NCBI GenBank assembly: GCA_008694505.1
Contig: VZDJ01000041.1
Coordinates: 5,102,417-5,166,416 of the forward strand
Direction of reading: 5' to 3'
Length of the DNA: 64,000 nucleotides
Origin: Cyanoderma ruficeps
Lineage: Eukaryota; Chordata; Aves; Passeriformes; Timaliidae
The notes under the pieces are model-generated. The model was not told the origin of the DNA. It worked only from the letters and a program-made list of their open reading frames with translations, and made no database searches. The position numbers and the translations under genes were made by a program. Of this stretch, positions 53,236-64,000 are shown piece after piece (position 1 is the stretch's first letter; the number at the start of each line of letters is the position of its first letter).

Positions 53236-53693
53236 TGTCTTAGTTTCAGCCAGAACAGAGTTAATTTTTTTACATTAACCTGGAAAGACCTGTGGCCAGA
53301 CCATGCTGTTACTCAATACCATGTCATGTAATTTGCAATGGGCAGGACTAAGGGACTCTTTCTCATTTCAGGACAGAGAAGAGTGTGGTGAGGAGGAACA
53401 AGTTGATATTTTGTTGTGGTTTTTCCCTGCAAGTAGTTTCTTTGTCTTATACCTTTTGTTCTAAATACTGTTGCTGTTACTGTTCATTATCTTATCTCAT
53501 TGCTGTTTCCAGTAAATTGTTCTTATCTCGACCTGTAATTTTCACCTTTTTGTGCCTCCACAACTCTGTCCTGACATCAGGAAAGGAGAGGGGAAGTGGG
53601 AGGCAGAGGAGAGAGCAAGCAGCACCTGGTATGGGAGAGTCTTGGTTGGCTGAGGGCACTGAATTGGGAAGTGGCATTCTTTAAACCAAGACA
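53236..53693 (+). mobile_element. Solo LTR, avian ERVL-like, inserted into a CR1
   Basis: The LTR runs from TGTCTTAGTTTCAGCC at 53236 to TTTAAACCAAGACA ending at 53693, about 458 bp, with TG...CA ends. It shares its 3' end AAACCAAGACA with the LTR at 14874-15570. Family features visible are AGTAAATTGTTCTTATCTCG near 53510, a GTGCCTCC stretch and a GGAGAGGGGAAGTGGGAGG region. The flanks are GGTCC on the left and GGCTC on the right, matching at three of five positions, so the target-site duplication is eroded or imperfect. There is no internal retroviral sequence. It splits an antisense CR1 whose two halves resume on either side. Confidence 0.85.
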
Positions 53694-53925
53694 GGCTCTA
53701 ATGGCTTTCCTGTTGACTCAAGTCTACCCAGGTCTCTCCAAATGGCAACCTTGTGTATCAGCACACTGACTGGCTCCCCTAGTTTGAGGTCATCTGTAAA
53801 CCAGATGAAAGTGCACCTGGTCTCCTCGCCCAGGTCTCTGATGTAAAACAGGGCATGTCCCAACATAGACCCTGTGTTTGTCACAGGCCTCCAGGCTGAA
53901 CATGACCCATTAACCACTAAAACAG
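53694..53925 (-). mobile_element. CR1 LINE, antisense, part 2 (continuation after the LTR)
   Basis: The antisense CR1 resumes with TCTACCCAGGTCTCTCCAAA, GTTTGAGGTCATCTGTAAAC and AGGTCTCTGATGTAAAACAG, corresponding to the end of the reverse-transcriptase region in CR1. It joins logically to the piece ending at 53235. The 5' boundary near 53925 is approximate. Confidence 0.82.
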
Positions 53926-54842
53926 TCAAATCCAACTTCACAGCATGATGGAACAAGATTGCTTATACAAAACCAAGTGGGTTCACAATAGTAATATCTC
54001 AAACTGCTTTGTGGGCTACAGTAAGTTTCAAAAGGTCATTTAAAATAGTATGTTCTTATCTTATTTGAAACTAGGTCTGTGAACATTAAGAGCCACCATC
54101 TGTGCAGATTATATATTATCTTCCTTAAATGATTATTTGTCCTCATACTTCCCTCTAGGTAATAGTTTTTTTTTTTATATTTAGGACATATCACCATGTC
54201 AGCAACACTCACTACAAACAAAGGAACAGAGAGTCAGATGCAAACCACCCTTGAGCACAGGTGCTTACCATACATACCTTAACAATCTGTTTATAAAGAA
54301 AACACAGTCAGGAAAGAATTAGGTTTATTCCTCACTCTACAATTTTTCAAACTCATAGACACAGGAAGTTTTAGAGGTTAGGTAAAACTGGGCTCAAAAC
54401 AGATTAGATATATTCACAGGATAAACGGTCTCTAGTGACTACAAAACAGTGATCCAATTGCAGCCTTTGGACATACTGAAGACCTATATGTCTCCATCAA
54501 TACCTCTTACCAGCCTATTTCAGAGAAGCAACACTGCACTAGGGTCTTTTTCCAAGCCACTCCTCAAGTCTCTCTAACAAAGAGGGCCTCCCATTAAAAA
54601 CCACAAACAGCAAACAAAACAACAAATCAGAAAAACAACTTCCCATCAACTGCCTCATAGTTTGATCTTAACCTCTGACAGAAATATCCTACCATTTTGT
54701 CTCAGCTCCCACAGTATTCCAGGCTTGTATTAAATACCAGGCTATGTTGCAATATTATGCACTGTGACATAAGAAACAAATCAATTCAGAGATCCAAGTC
54801 CGGATCTGAATACTTGGACTAATTAAAAGAAACTTCTCTAGA

Positions 54843-54897
54843 ACTTCTAGAAAAGACTAGAAGTACTGTACTTTCCAGAAGCACTGTACTTCTAGAA
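54843..54897. repeat. Inverted and direct repeat cluster around TTCTAGAA
   Basis: ACTTCTAG (54843-54850) and CTAGAAGT (54857-54864) form a perfect 8-bp hairpin with a 6-base loop. ACTGTACTT occurs at 54865-54873 and again at 54883-54891. The palindrome TTCTAGAA occurs at 54845-54852 and 54890-54897. Confidence 0.8.
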
Positions 54898-57800
54898 ATC
54901 AGTATCTCTATTAACAAGCTAAGTCAGTATCTTCTATGAGATAGTATTAATTCCTCAAGGAGCTGGCTAAGCTGGAGAAAATATCTGTTATTTGCTTCAG
55001 ATAATAATTTTCCAACTCTTACAAAATTCTCCCTCGCTACGCTGCCTACAAAACTTCAGCAATATTTAGAGGACAGAGGCGCTGAATTCAGGGCTTACCA
55101 TCATGCAGACAAATGCACCACTTACAATGCACTGTGGAGCATCGTAGTTGGTTTGTTTGCTAAATAATTGAAGTGGAGTAAATAAGGGTTGAGATTTCTG
55201 GGAGGCACAGCAGATTTTCTGCTGTGTTAGATGGCCTAAAAGAGAAATATTTTATTTTTTTCATAACTCAGGAGACAGAATTGTTTCCTGCTAATTAGGT
55301 ATGAGGCAATGAAATGTTATATATGCAGCTAGGCAGCTTAAAATGTAATGAGAAAGAGGGGAAGGTAATGTGATATAGGATGATGAAAGTATGTGGGTAT
55401 GATATTATGAGATAAAAAGTTTGGATATTTGTAGGGTTATTGTTACACTAATTATATCCAAAATCCAAAAGCAGGGTATATGTAATAAAAGCAGCATTCA
55501 TATAATAAAAATCAAATCCAGTGGTTTGATTTGCATGGCTTATAAAAGCCCACGTATGTGGAACTTCCTCCAAAATGGTGACTCTATCTTTTTATCTCAA
55601 CAGAACAAGATGATCCACAAAGTAAGTATAAAAGGGATCTCAAAACACTGGTGGAGTTATGCATTTAAAGAATCTCCTCTTTGATTTTAGTAACAAAGGA
55701 ACTTTCTGCTTACATAAATGAATAACTTGCTTTTACATATCAAACTATTTCTTCTTTGATATGAGTTTATGCCAAGCACAACATGGAAGAGGAACCATCT
55801 GCAAAATGAAGATGATGCTTTGTATTTGCATAATGATCCCTGGTTAGTCCCTAAGCCCATAATAAAATGCATATAACAAAAGTAACAGCAAAACCACACA
55901 ACTTACAGCTATGTGTCACAGTCAAAAACTAAATCTCACAACAAATACCACTTTCCCAGCAATGTATTAATTCCTATTATCTTCCCAGCTCTATGCAGAA
56001 GAATCAAAGCTGTTTCTGTGCCCTGAACAAATGTTTCTAGGAATTATAATTGACTGATTTCTGAAATGCATTATTAATGTCATTTTTATTTTTACACAGG
56101 CATTTGAATAAACAACTTTTCTCATAGTCAGAGTTTCTGTAGATGGGTCAGATAACAGGAGGTTATCTGGAGTTCAGTGGGAGCTGAACCCCAATGCACA
56201 GGCATGCTTTATGAAGTCCCAGACTTGGTTGACAAGTCTGTTATTTCTGATTCATGGGACTACATACGCATTTCAGTATGACGTCAAACACTGTCACTGC
56301 TCCAGTGATTTCAGTGGGAGGATCATAAGCAGTGACAGAACTATGACCTGGCTACAGGAGCCTAAGTGTATTTTCTCCTGTCATAAGAAGATAATTTCAC
56401 TAAATTATATGGGTTTCTTAATTGCTCCACACATTATTAATTCACAGCTGACTCACCTTCAAGCCTTACCCACACCCAGGATCACAAGAAATAAACAATA
56501 TGTACTTGTTGTGCCTTCTATCTGGGGATCAGAAAGTACCATATCCACACCGGCATGCCTTTATTAATTGGCCAAATGTTTTCTGCATTCTATAAATTGA
56601 CATGTAGAGCTACAATACTTTTGTTCCTTGCCCATCCTTTTCTTGCATCTGTTTTTCCAGAAAAGTATGACTGAGTTTAACAGAAGTGATGAGGTTCACA
56701 GAATTACAGTGCAGAATACAGAACCCTAATGTGGGAGGATGGGTTAAACAGTACCTTCAAACTCCCTATTTCTCCTGTCAACCCCAGCTAGCCTTAAAAC
56801 TGCATTGATGAGATGCTTAACTTCTACATTTTCTGCCTTGGTCTTATCACTGGACCATTTTCTGTCTCTTAAGGGTAAATGTATGGGGTTCCTCAGCTCC
56901 ATTCCAATATGGCTACACTATGCCAGTGAGAGCAACTTTGCTAGGGCAGTTGCTATGAGTTTCTTCCTAGATTTTCCAGTCTTCAAATTTTCTCTGAGGG
57001 CAGATCCCTTTGTATTTCTACATCACTGTATCCAGGTCTGCCCTATTCCACATTTTCTCATACCTAATCTCAGACTACAAACAGACACGTGTGACACTAG
57101 TTGAACTTCAAGCACCAGTGTTGGCGTGTTTTAGCAGTGGTACAGCAGGCTTTCCCCAGACCCTCCACTGTCCTCAGAGAGAGGGGCCTGGGGACAGGTT
57201 ACCAGCACCGAAGGGTCTCTGTGATCAAACCTCGGGAGCAGATACGAAGTGGTCTACAGCCTGGACAATTGTTTCTTACCCGAAGTATCAGTCCCAGTCT
57301 TCCCAGAGGCATGCTGCTTTTCACCCCATCTCACAATGGATGAGTGCTACAGCAACAGAGGGTAGCAGCCTGGATAAGGGGCCACGTGATCTAGAGTTAG
57401 ATGCTGACCACCCCTGCTCTCTCTAACATTTTGCATTATCACATGCCCTTTAATTACAGATTGTTGCCCTTGCACTAGGTTCAGCTGTGTTGGAATACGG
57501 GACAGATTTATGTCTGGCTACGGTACATCTACCAGGAAATCTTTCAGTCTTTACTAAATAGAAATATTTAATTTGTCAACCAGCAGTTTCCTCTAAAGGT
57601 TAATGACCTCTCTTATTAAAAATATGAACCCTACATCTAATTTGAAATTTTCTGGCCTCAGATTCTACTCACTGATTCCTGTTATGTCTTCTGTTCCTGT
57701 AAAAGTGACCTTTTAGTAATCCCTTATTTTAGCATCATGTGTTTTCTCCTCAGGAAAGCACTTAAACATGCTTACAAATGACCAACACTCTAGTTTTATT

Positions 57801-58014
57801 TTAAGAAGAGAACTCAAATGTTAAGTTTAGCATTCTCCTTAAGTAATTGGAGGTCACGTAAAAATATCTTGTTGTCGCTCATTTCTACATGCTCTTAACT
57901 AGAGACAAATGTTAGAAATATCCTTAGAAAGGCAGAAACAGGCAAATCATCCCTGCTTGGCCTGGTTACACAGCATGAATCAACAGTGGCCACAGATTTG
58001 CAACACATTCAAAC

Positions 58015-58036
58015 TTTTTTAAAAAAAGGGGGGGGG
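58015..58036. repeat. Homopolymer junction T6-A7-G9
   Basis: Three adjacent homopolymers, the last a run of nine G. The length may be uncertain in the assembly. Confidence 0.9.
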
Positions 58037-58185
58037 AAGAGCACTACTTATGCAGGCAGTGAAACAAAGTTATTCCCTGTAAATCTAGCATACACAGAAC
58101 ACTTACAAATTATTAACTAGCATTGAAGTTAAAGAATTATAACAAAAGGAAACAAAAAACTCCCACCAAAACCCAAAAAAACAAA

Positions 58186-58206
58186 ACCAACCAACCAACC
58201 AAAACA
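58186..58206. repeat. Short (ACCA)n repeat in an A/C-rich stretch
   Basis: About four ACCA units inside a 90-base stretch that is nearly only A and C. Confidence 0.85.
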
Positions 58207-58699
58207 AACAGAAACACTCCCCTAACTGGAATAGCAAAACTATATGAAATTATAAACTACAGATTTTGCTCTGATTTAACTTACAGTAAGAAAAGAAATA
58301 ATCACATTTGAAAAGCTGTAATATTCCAGTGCTATCTGAAAGGAAGGCCTTCTTCCTTTACTGCCTAAAGATTTCATAAGTTATTATTGCTAACCTGCTT
58401 CATTCAAAGCTCCAGAATAATTTTTACACTGGTTTAATATATACTTTTTTTTTTTTGCAACTAGAACTTAAAAAGGACAGCTTGAGAAGTTTTACTAATT
58501 ATTTGTTAAATTAACTTAAAATACATTTTTTCATCTTAAAAGTAGCCAGATTCAGGCTTAAAATTGCAACTGAGATTCACACCTTTGAGAGATTTGAGCA
58601 GCTAGTTATCAAATTCACTGGCTGAGGCAGTAATGCAATGGTGCATGAGCTGTTCTCTCATCTTCAGTGGTTTCCTGTTAACCTGGTATCTCAACCTGA

Positions 58700-59856
58700 C
58701 AGCCTTCTCAAACGAGATGACTGCTAGGTGGTGAGGGAAGAACAGTGGACACTGTTTATCTCAGCTGCAGTAATGCCTTTGACACTGTCTCTCACAACAA
58801 CCTAGCAGACCAGCAATGTGGTTTGGTCCAGATAAGTGGACAGGGAGGTAAACTGACTACAAAACCCATTGCGCTTTAAGGGTTGCAGTTAGCGGCACCA
58901 AGTCTAGCAAAACACAGCTGGAGGACGCCAGCAGAAGAACCTGGGGCCAAGACAATTTAGTCTCTTCATCAGTGATGTGGATGCTGGCATAGTGGATACC
59001 CTCAGCAAGTCTACAGATGATACAAAACAGAGAGCAGCGTCTGATGCACTAGAGCACCTTGCTGCCATCCAGCAGAACCTAGACAGACTGAAGGAACTGG
59101 CCAACAGAAACCTCGTGCAGCTCAACAAAATTAAATGCCATATCCTGGATAGGAGTAATTCCAACCACCACTAGAGGCTGGGAAGCAGCTCCCTAAAGGA
59201 CCTGGACATCTGGATGGACAAGCTATGAGCCAACAATGCGTCCCTGCAGCAAAGCAGGCCAACAGTGTCCAGCATGGCATTAAGCAGAGCATCACCAGGA
59301 GGTCAAGGGAGGTGATCCCGTCCCCTCTCCTCAGTCCTGGTGAGACACAGCTGGAGGGCTGGGTCCAGTGCTGAGATCCCCCCCAAAAAAGACACATAGG
59401 CATGGTGGACTGAGTCAGCCAAAGGACCAGGAAGATTGAGAGGGCTCGGAGCATCGGACAAAGGAAGTGAGGCTCAGAGAACAGGCCATATTCAGCCTGG
59501 AGAAGCTCAAGGGCATCCTATTCATCCTACCCACTCCTGATGGGGCAAGCAAAAAAGATGGAGCCAGGCTCTTTTCAGTGATGTCCAGTGACAGGATGAC
59601 AAGCAATGTGCAGAAATTCAAATAAAGGAAACTGATGTTAAACACAAGAAAACTTCCCACTGAGAGAGTGATTGAACACTGGACCAGGCTACTCAGCGAG
59701 GTTGTGGAGTCTCCACCCTTGGAGATACTCAGAATCTGATGGTTTACTGTACTGAGCAACATGTTCTGTCTGACTGTGATCTCAGTAGGAGACGTTGGAT
59801 TAGATTATGTCCAAGGGTCATTGCCACCCTCAACCACTCTGTGATGTTGTGACTAT
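58700..59856 (+). mobile_element. CR1 LINE with reverse-transcriptase remnant
   Basis: This is the longest CR1 in the window, about 1.15 kb, on the plus strand. It contains the end of the reverse-transcriptase ORF and the 3' UTR. The degraded ORF is readable as LSKSTDDTK around 59003-59029 (the family has an ADDTK motif here), followed by HLAAIQQNLDRLKELANRNL and NKIKCHIL, up to a stop near 59172. CR1 3' landmarks follow: ATTCAGCCTGGAGAAGCTCA, GATTGAACACTGGACCAGGC, and a tail with ACCACTCTGTGATGTTGTGA. Indels and stops break the frame, so it cannot be active. The 5' end near 58700 is truncated. Confidence 0.93.
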
Positions 59857-62800
59857 GCATGTAAAAATAGAAATTCTTTTCATTAGAGATATAATTTTGC
59901 CACTCTGAGCAATCACTTGCCTCTCACCACAAACTGTTTTTTGAAACTTTCATGATCTGTAGAACTTTTCTCTTGGCCATTTTGATAAACATTTATTTTT
60001 CCATAACTCATCCACTCTGTTAAGAGGAGTTAAATCCTTTCAGTGTGAAAGTGCATAATGTGTTTTCAGGGTGAAAAAGCAGGACGAGGAAAATAATACA
60101 GGATGAACTTCTTATGCTAGAAGAAAATACAACTGGCTATATTTAGAGAAGACAGCAAATGAACTCTTGGAAATGACTTTATCAACACCTGTGATAAGTG
60201 GAACTATCCATATGCTTGAAGTTAGGCTTGTGATTAAGAATATTGAACAAGTATCAGAGTATAATACAAGGAAGCCCCTTGAATTCTGTTCAGCAGATGG
60301 ACAAAGTCTAGAGCAACAAAATCAGTCAAACAAGCCAGACTAACATAAATAAGACTAACATAAAGCCATATCCCTGACTGCTTTTTCACCAGTCATCCCT
60401 GCTAATAAAAATGTACCCACTAGCCCTTAAAGTTACATCTTATTTACTTACAGAGTTTCTATGCCACAGATACCAATTAACAATCTGTTTGGTATACACT
60501 CATAAAGCTCTTAGGAAATTATTTTCATTTCAAACTCCTAAACATGGACATTAGAAAAAGACACTAAGGTTCCTAGACATGTCCAAATACAGCCAAAAGC
60601 TTTGCTACCAGGAAACTGAGGTCAGTCTTAAACACACATGTATGTGCTTTACAATGCACATCATCCTGAGATAGCCACTGATGTGCACCACAGTCATATG
60701 ACAGAACAGACTGGACATGTATGACATGCACAACACACCATAATGGAACTACAAGTTCTTTTCTTCATTACAGGAACATTTTCACAGAAAGATGGGCACC
60801 AGGGTACCACAAATATAAGATATTCTAATCTCCATTGTGCTTTAAGGTCAAGAGGACTGCAGGAAGGGCAGGAGAGATCTAACCAGTTTCACCATTGCTC
60901 ACTAATAAAATAGCTTGGCAACCTGTCCTCATTTTAATTTAGATATTTTGGAGGGAAAATAAAATTGTAATTTGGGGATAGAAAATTTTAGAGTAAGTAG
61001 TGTTGCAAGGGATTCCCACCCTGGCTGCAGTGTAGTTTGAAGAGTTGGATGTTTCAGGGTTGTTGGGTTGTTTTGGGTGTGTAAGTTGATTTTCTCCTAA
61101 CTCTGACAGACGTACCTGAGAGCTGTGTGCTTTTATGTTGCTCAGAAAATATCACTTCCTAGCAGGCTGGTGAACAAATACAACTTAACAACACTCAGAG
61201 TTATTTTTTACTATTATCTTGAACACTTGAAGAACTCTTTTCTATTATTATATTCAATAAAAGAAACATGGGAGGAAACAGTTCCTCCCTTGCTTGTTTT
61301 CTCTCCTTCACACAAAAAAAAATAAGGCACCCCCAAGATTATTTTAAAATTTAACACAAAAATTAAAAAATGCAGCTCACATTCCTTATCAAATACCAGC
61401 AAATTTTCTAAAGAAAGAACAGATCAGCCTTCCTCATCTTCCATAAACAACAAAGGGCCACAAGAGGCCTCCAGTTCCCCTTATGTTTTGGTAAAAGCAA
61501 AGTCCAGTTCAGATAAAAAGAGAGATTCAGTATTTTGGCCTTGATAAACAAATTCTATTGAAATGAGCAAATGAATCTCAGGAATGGGGAGAAGCTCTGA
61601 ACATTTAAGCTGCCTGCTTTAGTCTCTTGAGCCTCATAAACTGCACCTAAGTTTCAAGGATTTTTTTACTAATATTGGATTTAGGAAGCTCTGATTTATT
61701 ACAGAAAAAAATTACTTCAAGCCACTTTAAAATCCTAAAATGCTGCATAAAAATAAAAAGCAAATCAGTAAATATAGCTGGCAGTGCCTGGTTTCTGTGA
61801 GCTCCTCTGCTATTTGTATCACTCCACCATGCAAAGCTCACTCCAAATGGATGTTCTGGCAGAGGTCCCAGACACATACGCCACCAAGTTACAAGCAGCT
61901 CACCATCACACCACTCTCAATAATGAGAGCAAGAGCAGCAGTTCTTCAACATCTTTTCCTCTATGCAACCCTGGGATACATTCCTTATGTCCTCTCCTGT
62001 CTTCCCCAACCAGATGGAGAACTGCTGACTCCAGGAGAAACAAGGAAGGGAGAGATGGAGAACTGCAGGCTGCCGCACGAGGAAGAGGTTGCTCTTGTAA
62101 GGAAAACCATGGGAAGGGCAGCTAGCAGTGACTGGGCAGGGGTAGCAGGAGCAGGCACCCAGATGTGACCACAGCTAGAGGAGGGTAGGCTTGCAGCCCC
62201 ACAGCTGAAGACTGGTACTGACTGGCCACTATTCTCACGATGCCCCTTGCCGTGTCTGCCCTTGTCCTTCATCTTCCCCAAACAGCTGAAGACTCTCCAG
62301 CTCCCCCAGCCCTGCCCTAGTCACCTCTTCCCAGGTGCTCCCTTTGCTCTGCTCTGTGAAGCACACAAGGTACAACCTTCCCCAACCCCACCCCAGTATA
62401 TTCCACATTCCCCAACAGACAGAGGTGTGTCCTGGCTTGGCAAGCCACTGAGCTGCATCACTGGGAAAGGAGAACAGCAAAACATTATATGGTGTGAAAA
62501 GCTGCTTGGATGAGAGGGTAGGCAGCTGGTATGTGAGAGGAGGAAGATTCAGAGGGAAAAGCTGCAAAGCAAAGTTGAGCCCAGGTGAGACACTGAGTGG
62601 TAGGCACAGCAACAGCAGGAGAGAGAAAAAAGTAGACAAAGATCTTCCTTCAAAAGAGCTGGAAAGGATTATGTAGGATTGTGACCACATTTTTCCTCAA
62701 GCATCCAGGCCTGCCTTCCATTTAAGCAAAAAACAGGAAAGCTCATTTTTTATTGTGCACAAGGAAGCTCTGGGAAGCTTTTTTTAAGAAGAGTGGCTAT

Positions 62801-64000
62801 TTCTCATTCAGGGGACAAGAAACAGATTTTTCTTTTGCATATTGCTTCAAGCACTGAGATAATCCAGGTGTTAGTTTCCTCCTGAAGCCTGGGAACAACC
62901 CTAAGCATATAAAAAATACTGATGAGCAGAACAGTTAGCTCATTCCAGAAGGCAATAGAAAGGAACAGCAAAAAGACCCACCAGACTGCATATGTGTATG
63001 CTGGAAAGTGAAATGGATGATTTTGGGAGTGGCCAGAACGGATGATAAATGAGGACAGAGGCCTTAGCCACACCCAGGTCTAATAGAAGGGACTGAGGGT
63101 TTGGAAATCAGAGAGTGGAAGCATGAGCAGCTTGAGGTCTTAATGAGGGAAATCACAAAGAATGTGATGACAGGGGGGGAAATGGGATGAGTTCTCTAAG
63201 GAAAGGACTGAAACATATGTATATATATTATATCATTGTCTTGCTCTCTAGGCCAACAATGTAACATATACATATGTTCTCTATGCTCCATGCTGGGTGT
63301 CTGGGTGGGTTTAGGGGCACACCGTGTCACCAAGAGGGAGGAGACACTGCTGATCAGGATCTAGCATAGGTCTTACCAGTAGAAACCACCACAGTCCTGA
63401 AGTCAGAATTCTACTAAATTACTGAATTTGCACCATATACAAAGCAAAGGAAAAGGAAGGCAGTTTCTCATTGCTTTTTGTTTTGGATGCAACATGAACT
63501 TCATTATACAGCCTAAAATCAGCCTCTCATGTGCAGGAAAGAGGTCCCTCTTCCCTACAGGCCCACTGGCAGATGAACTTGTTGGCACATTCTGGGGTGC
63601 TGGTGACCATTTAGAGGACAGGTAGCATGGAAAATCACCAGGCATCTCTGGGTTACAAGATTTTGGATGGTTAATCTTACCCACCTCTGTGGTCAGCATA
63701 GCTGAATAGGAGAAAAAGCTGTGGTCTGTTCCAAGAAAAAGGAGGCTTCAGTGGGAGGATGACAAGCATGAGACAGTCCAGAATGTGCCAGCAAAAGTAG
63801 GGACATCATAAGGGTGGCAATTTGCTGCCTTTTCCTGAAGCATGTGTGAGTCCAGCAGGGCTGTGGTAACCACAGCCAGCGCCGAGTCCTGCATGAGGCA
63901 TTTTTGGAATGGTACAGCTTCAAGGATTCAGCATGCCCCTCCTTTCAAGAAAGATGTTATGCAGATTGCAAGACATTTAAAACACATTTAATCATCAGGG
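59857..64000. other. CRADD intron, unique sequence to window edge
   Basis: No exon or young repeat was recognised. A small two-part inverted repeat lies at 63212-63278. Frames around 61740-62690 on both strands overlap extensively and have no recognisable domain. Confidence 0.5.
63212..63278. repeat. Two-part inverted repeat (hairpin-forming)
   Basis: AACATATGTATAT (63212-63224) is the exact reverse complement of ATATACATATGTT (63266-63278). Inside it, CATTGT (63234-63239) pairs with ACAATG (63256-63261). An asymmetric 9/4 internal loop and a 16-base terminal loop separate the stems. Much of the outer arm is AT alternation, so the hairpin may have no function. Confidence 0.75.

Larger units (their letters stand above)
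53926..58699. other. CRADD intron, AT-rich unique sequence
   Basis: No exon was recognised. There is a small TTCTAGAA-rich inverted structure at 54843-54897, a T/A/G homopolymer junction at 58015-58036 and an (ACCA)n run at 58186-58206. Open frames at 56211-56567 and 57010-57426 (plus) have no recognisable domain. Confidence 0.5.

Noticed and set aside
53385..53684. 99-codon plus-strand frame
   Set aside because: It lies wholly within the solo LTR and has no retroviral coding content.
59131..59762. Two minus-strand frames of 107 and 115 codons
   Set aside because: Both are antisense shadows of the CR1 at 58700-59856.
1..64000. Search for tRNA, rRNA, snRNA and CRISPR arrays
   Set aside because: No cloverleaf box motifs, rRNA cores or regularly spaced repeats were recognised by eye. 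A covariance-model scan would be needed to exclude small RNA pseudogenes.

Overview
This is vertebrate nuclear DNA, almost certainly from a bird. It is AT-leaning and gene-poor. Its recognisable interspersed repeats are CR1 LINEs (several with the avian 3' tail built on ATTCTATG) and two solo LTRs of an avian ERVL-like family. There is no operon structure, no CpG island, and no RNA gene or CRISPR array that I can see. The species cannot be fixed from the sequence.

One protein-coding exon is identified with high confidence: the last coding exon of CRADD (RAIDD), on the minus strand at 25811-26106. It encodes the whole C-terminal death domain. In human the order is SOCS2-CRADD-PLXNC1. If that order holds here, positions 1 to about 25.6 kb are intergenic DNA on the PLXNC1 side. 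Positions from 26.1 kb to the right edge would then be part of the long CRADD intron between the CARD exon and the death-domain exon. The CARD exon is not in the window.

Layout: 1-14.9 kb, featureless intergenic DNA with a microsatellite at 12.9 kb. 14.87-15.57 kb, an ERVL-like solo LTR with a perfect 5-bp target-site duplication. 16.7-16.9 kb, a CR1 3' fragment. 22.9-23.5 kb, a CR1 fragment. 24.9-25.2 kb, a possible reverse-strand LTR remnant carrying AATAAA. 25.8-26.1 kb, the CRADD death-domain exon. 26.1-64 kb, CRADD intron: microsatellites, an antisense CR1 (45.6 kb), a coding-like stretch (46.8 kb), an unrecognised 242-codon open frame with a signal-peptide-like start (50.3-51.1 kb), an antisense CR1 split by a second solo LTR (52.5-53.9 kb), and a longer CR1 that still shows reverse-transcriptase remnants (58.7-59.9 kb).

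I found no convincing new biological system. The points most worth a second look are the 242-codon open frame, the LTR nested in a CR1, a cluster of TGTCA/TGACA motifs at 35.3 kb, and a possible transposon-derived poly(A) signal downstream of CRADD.
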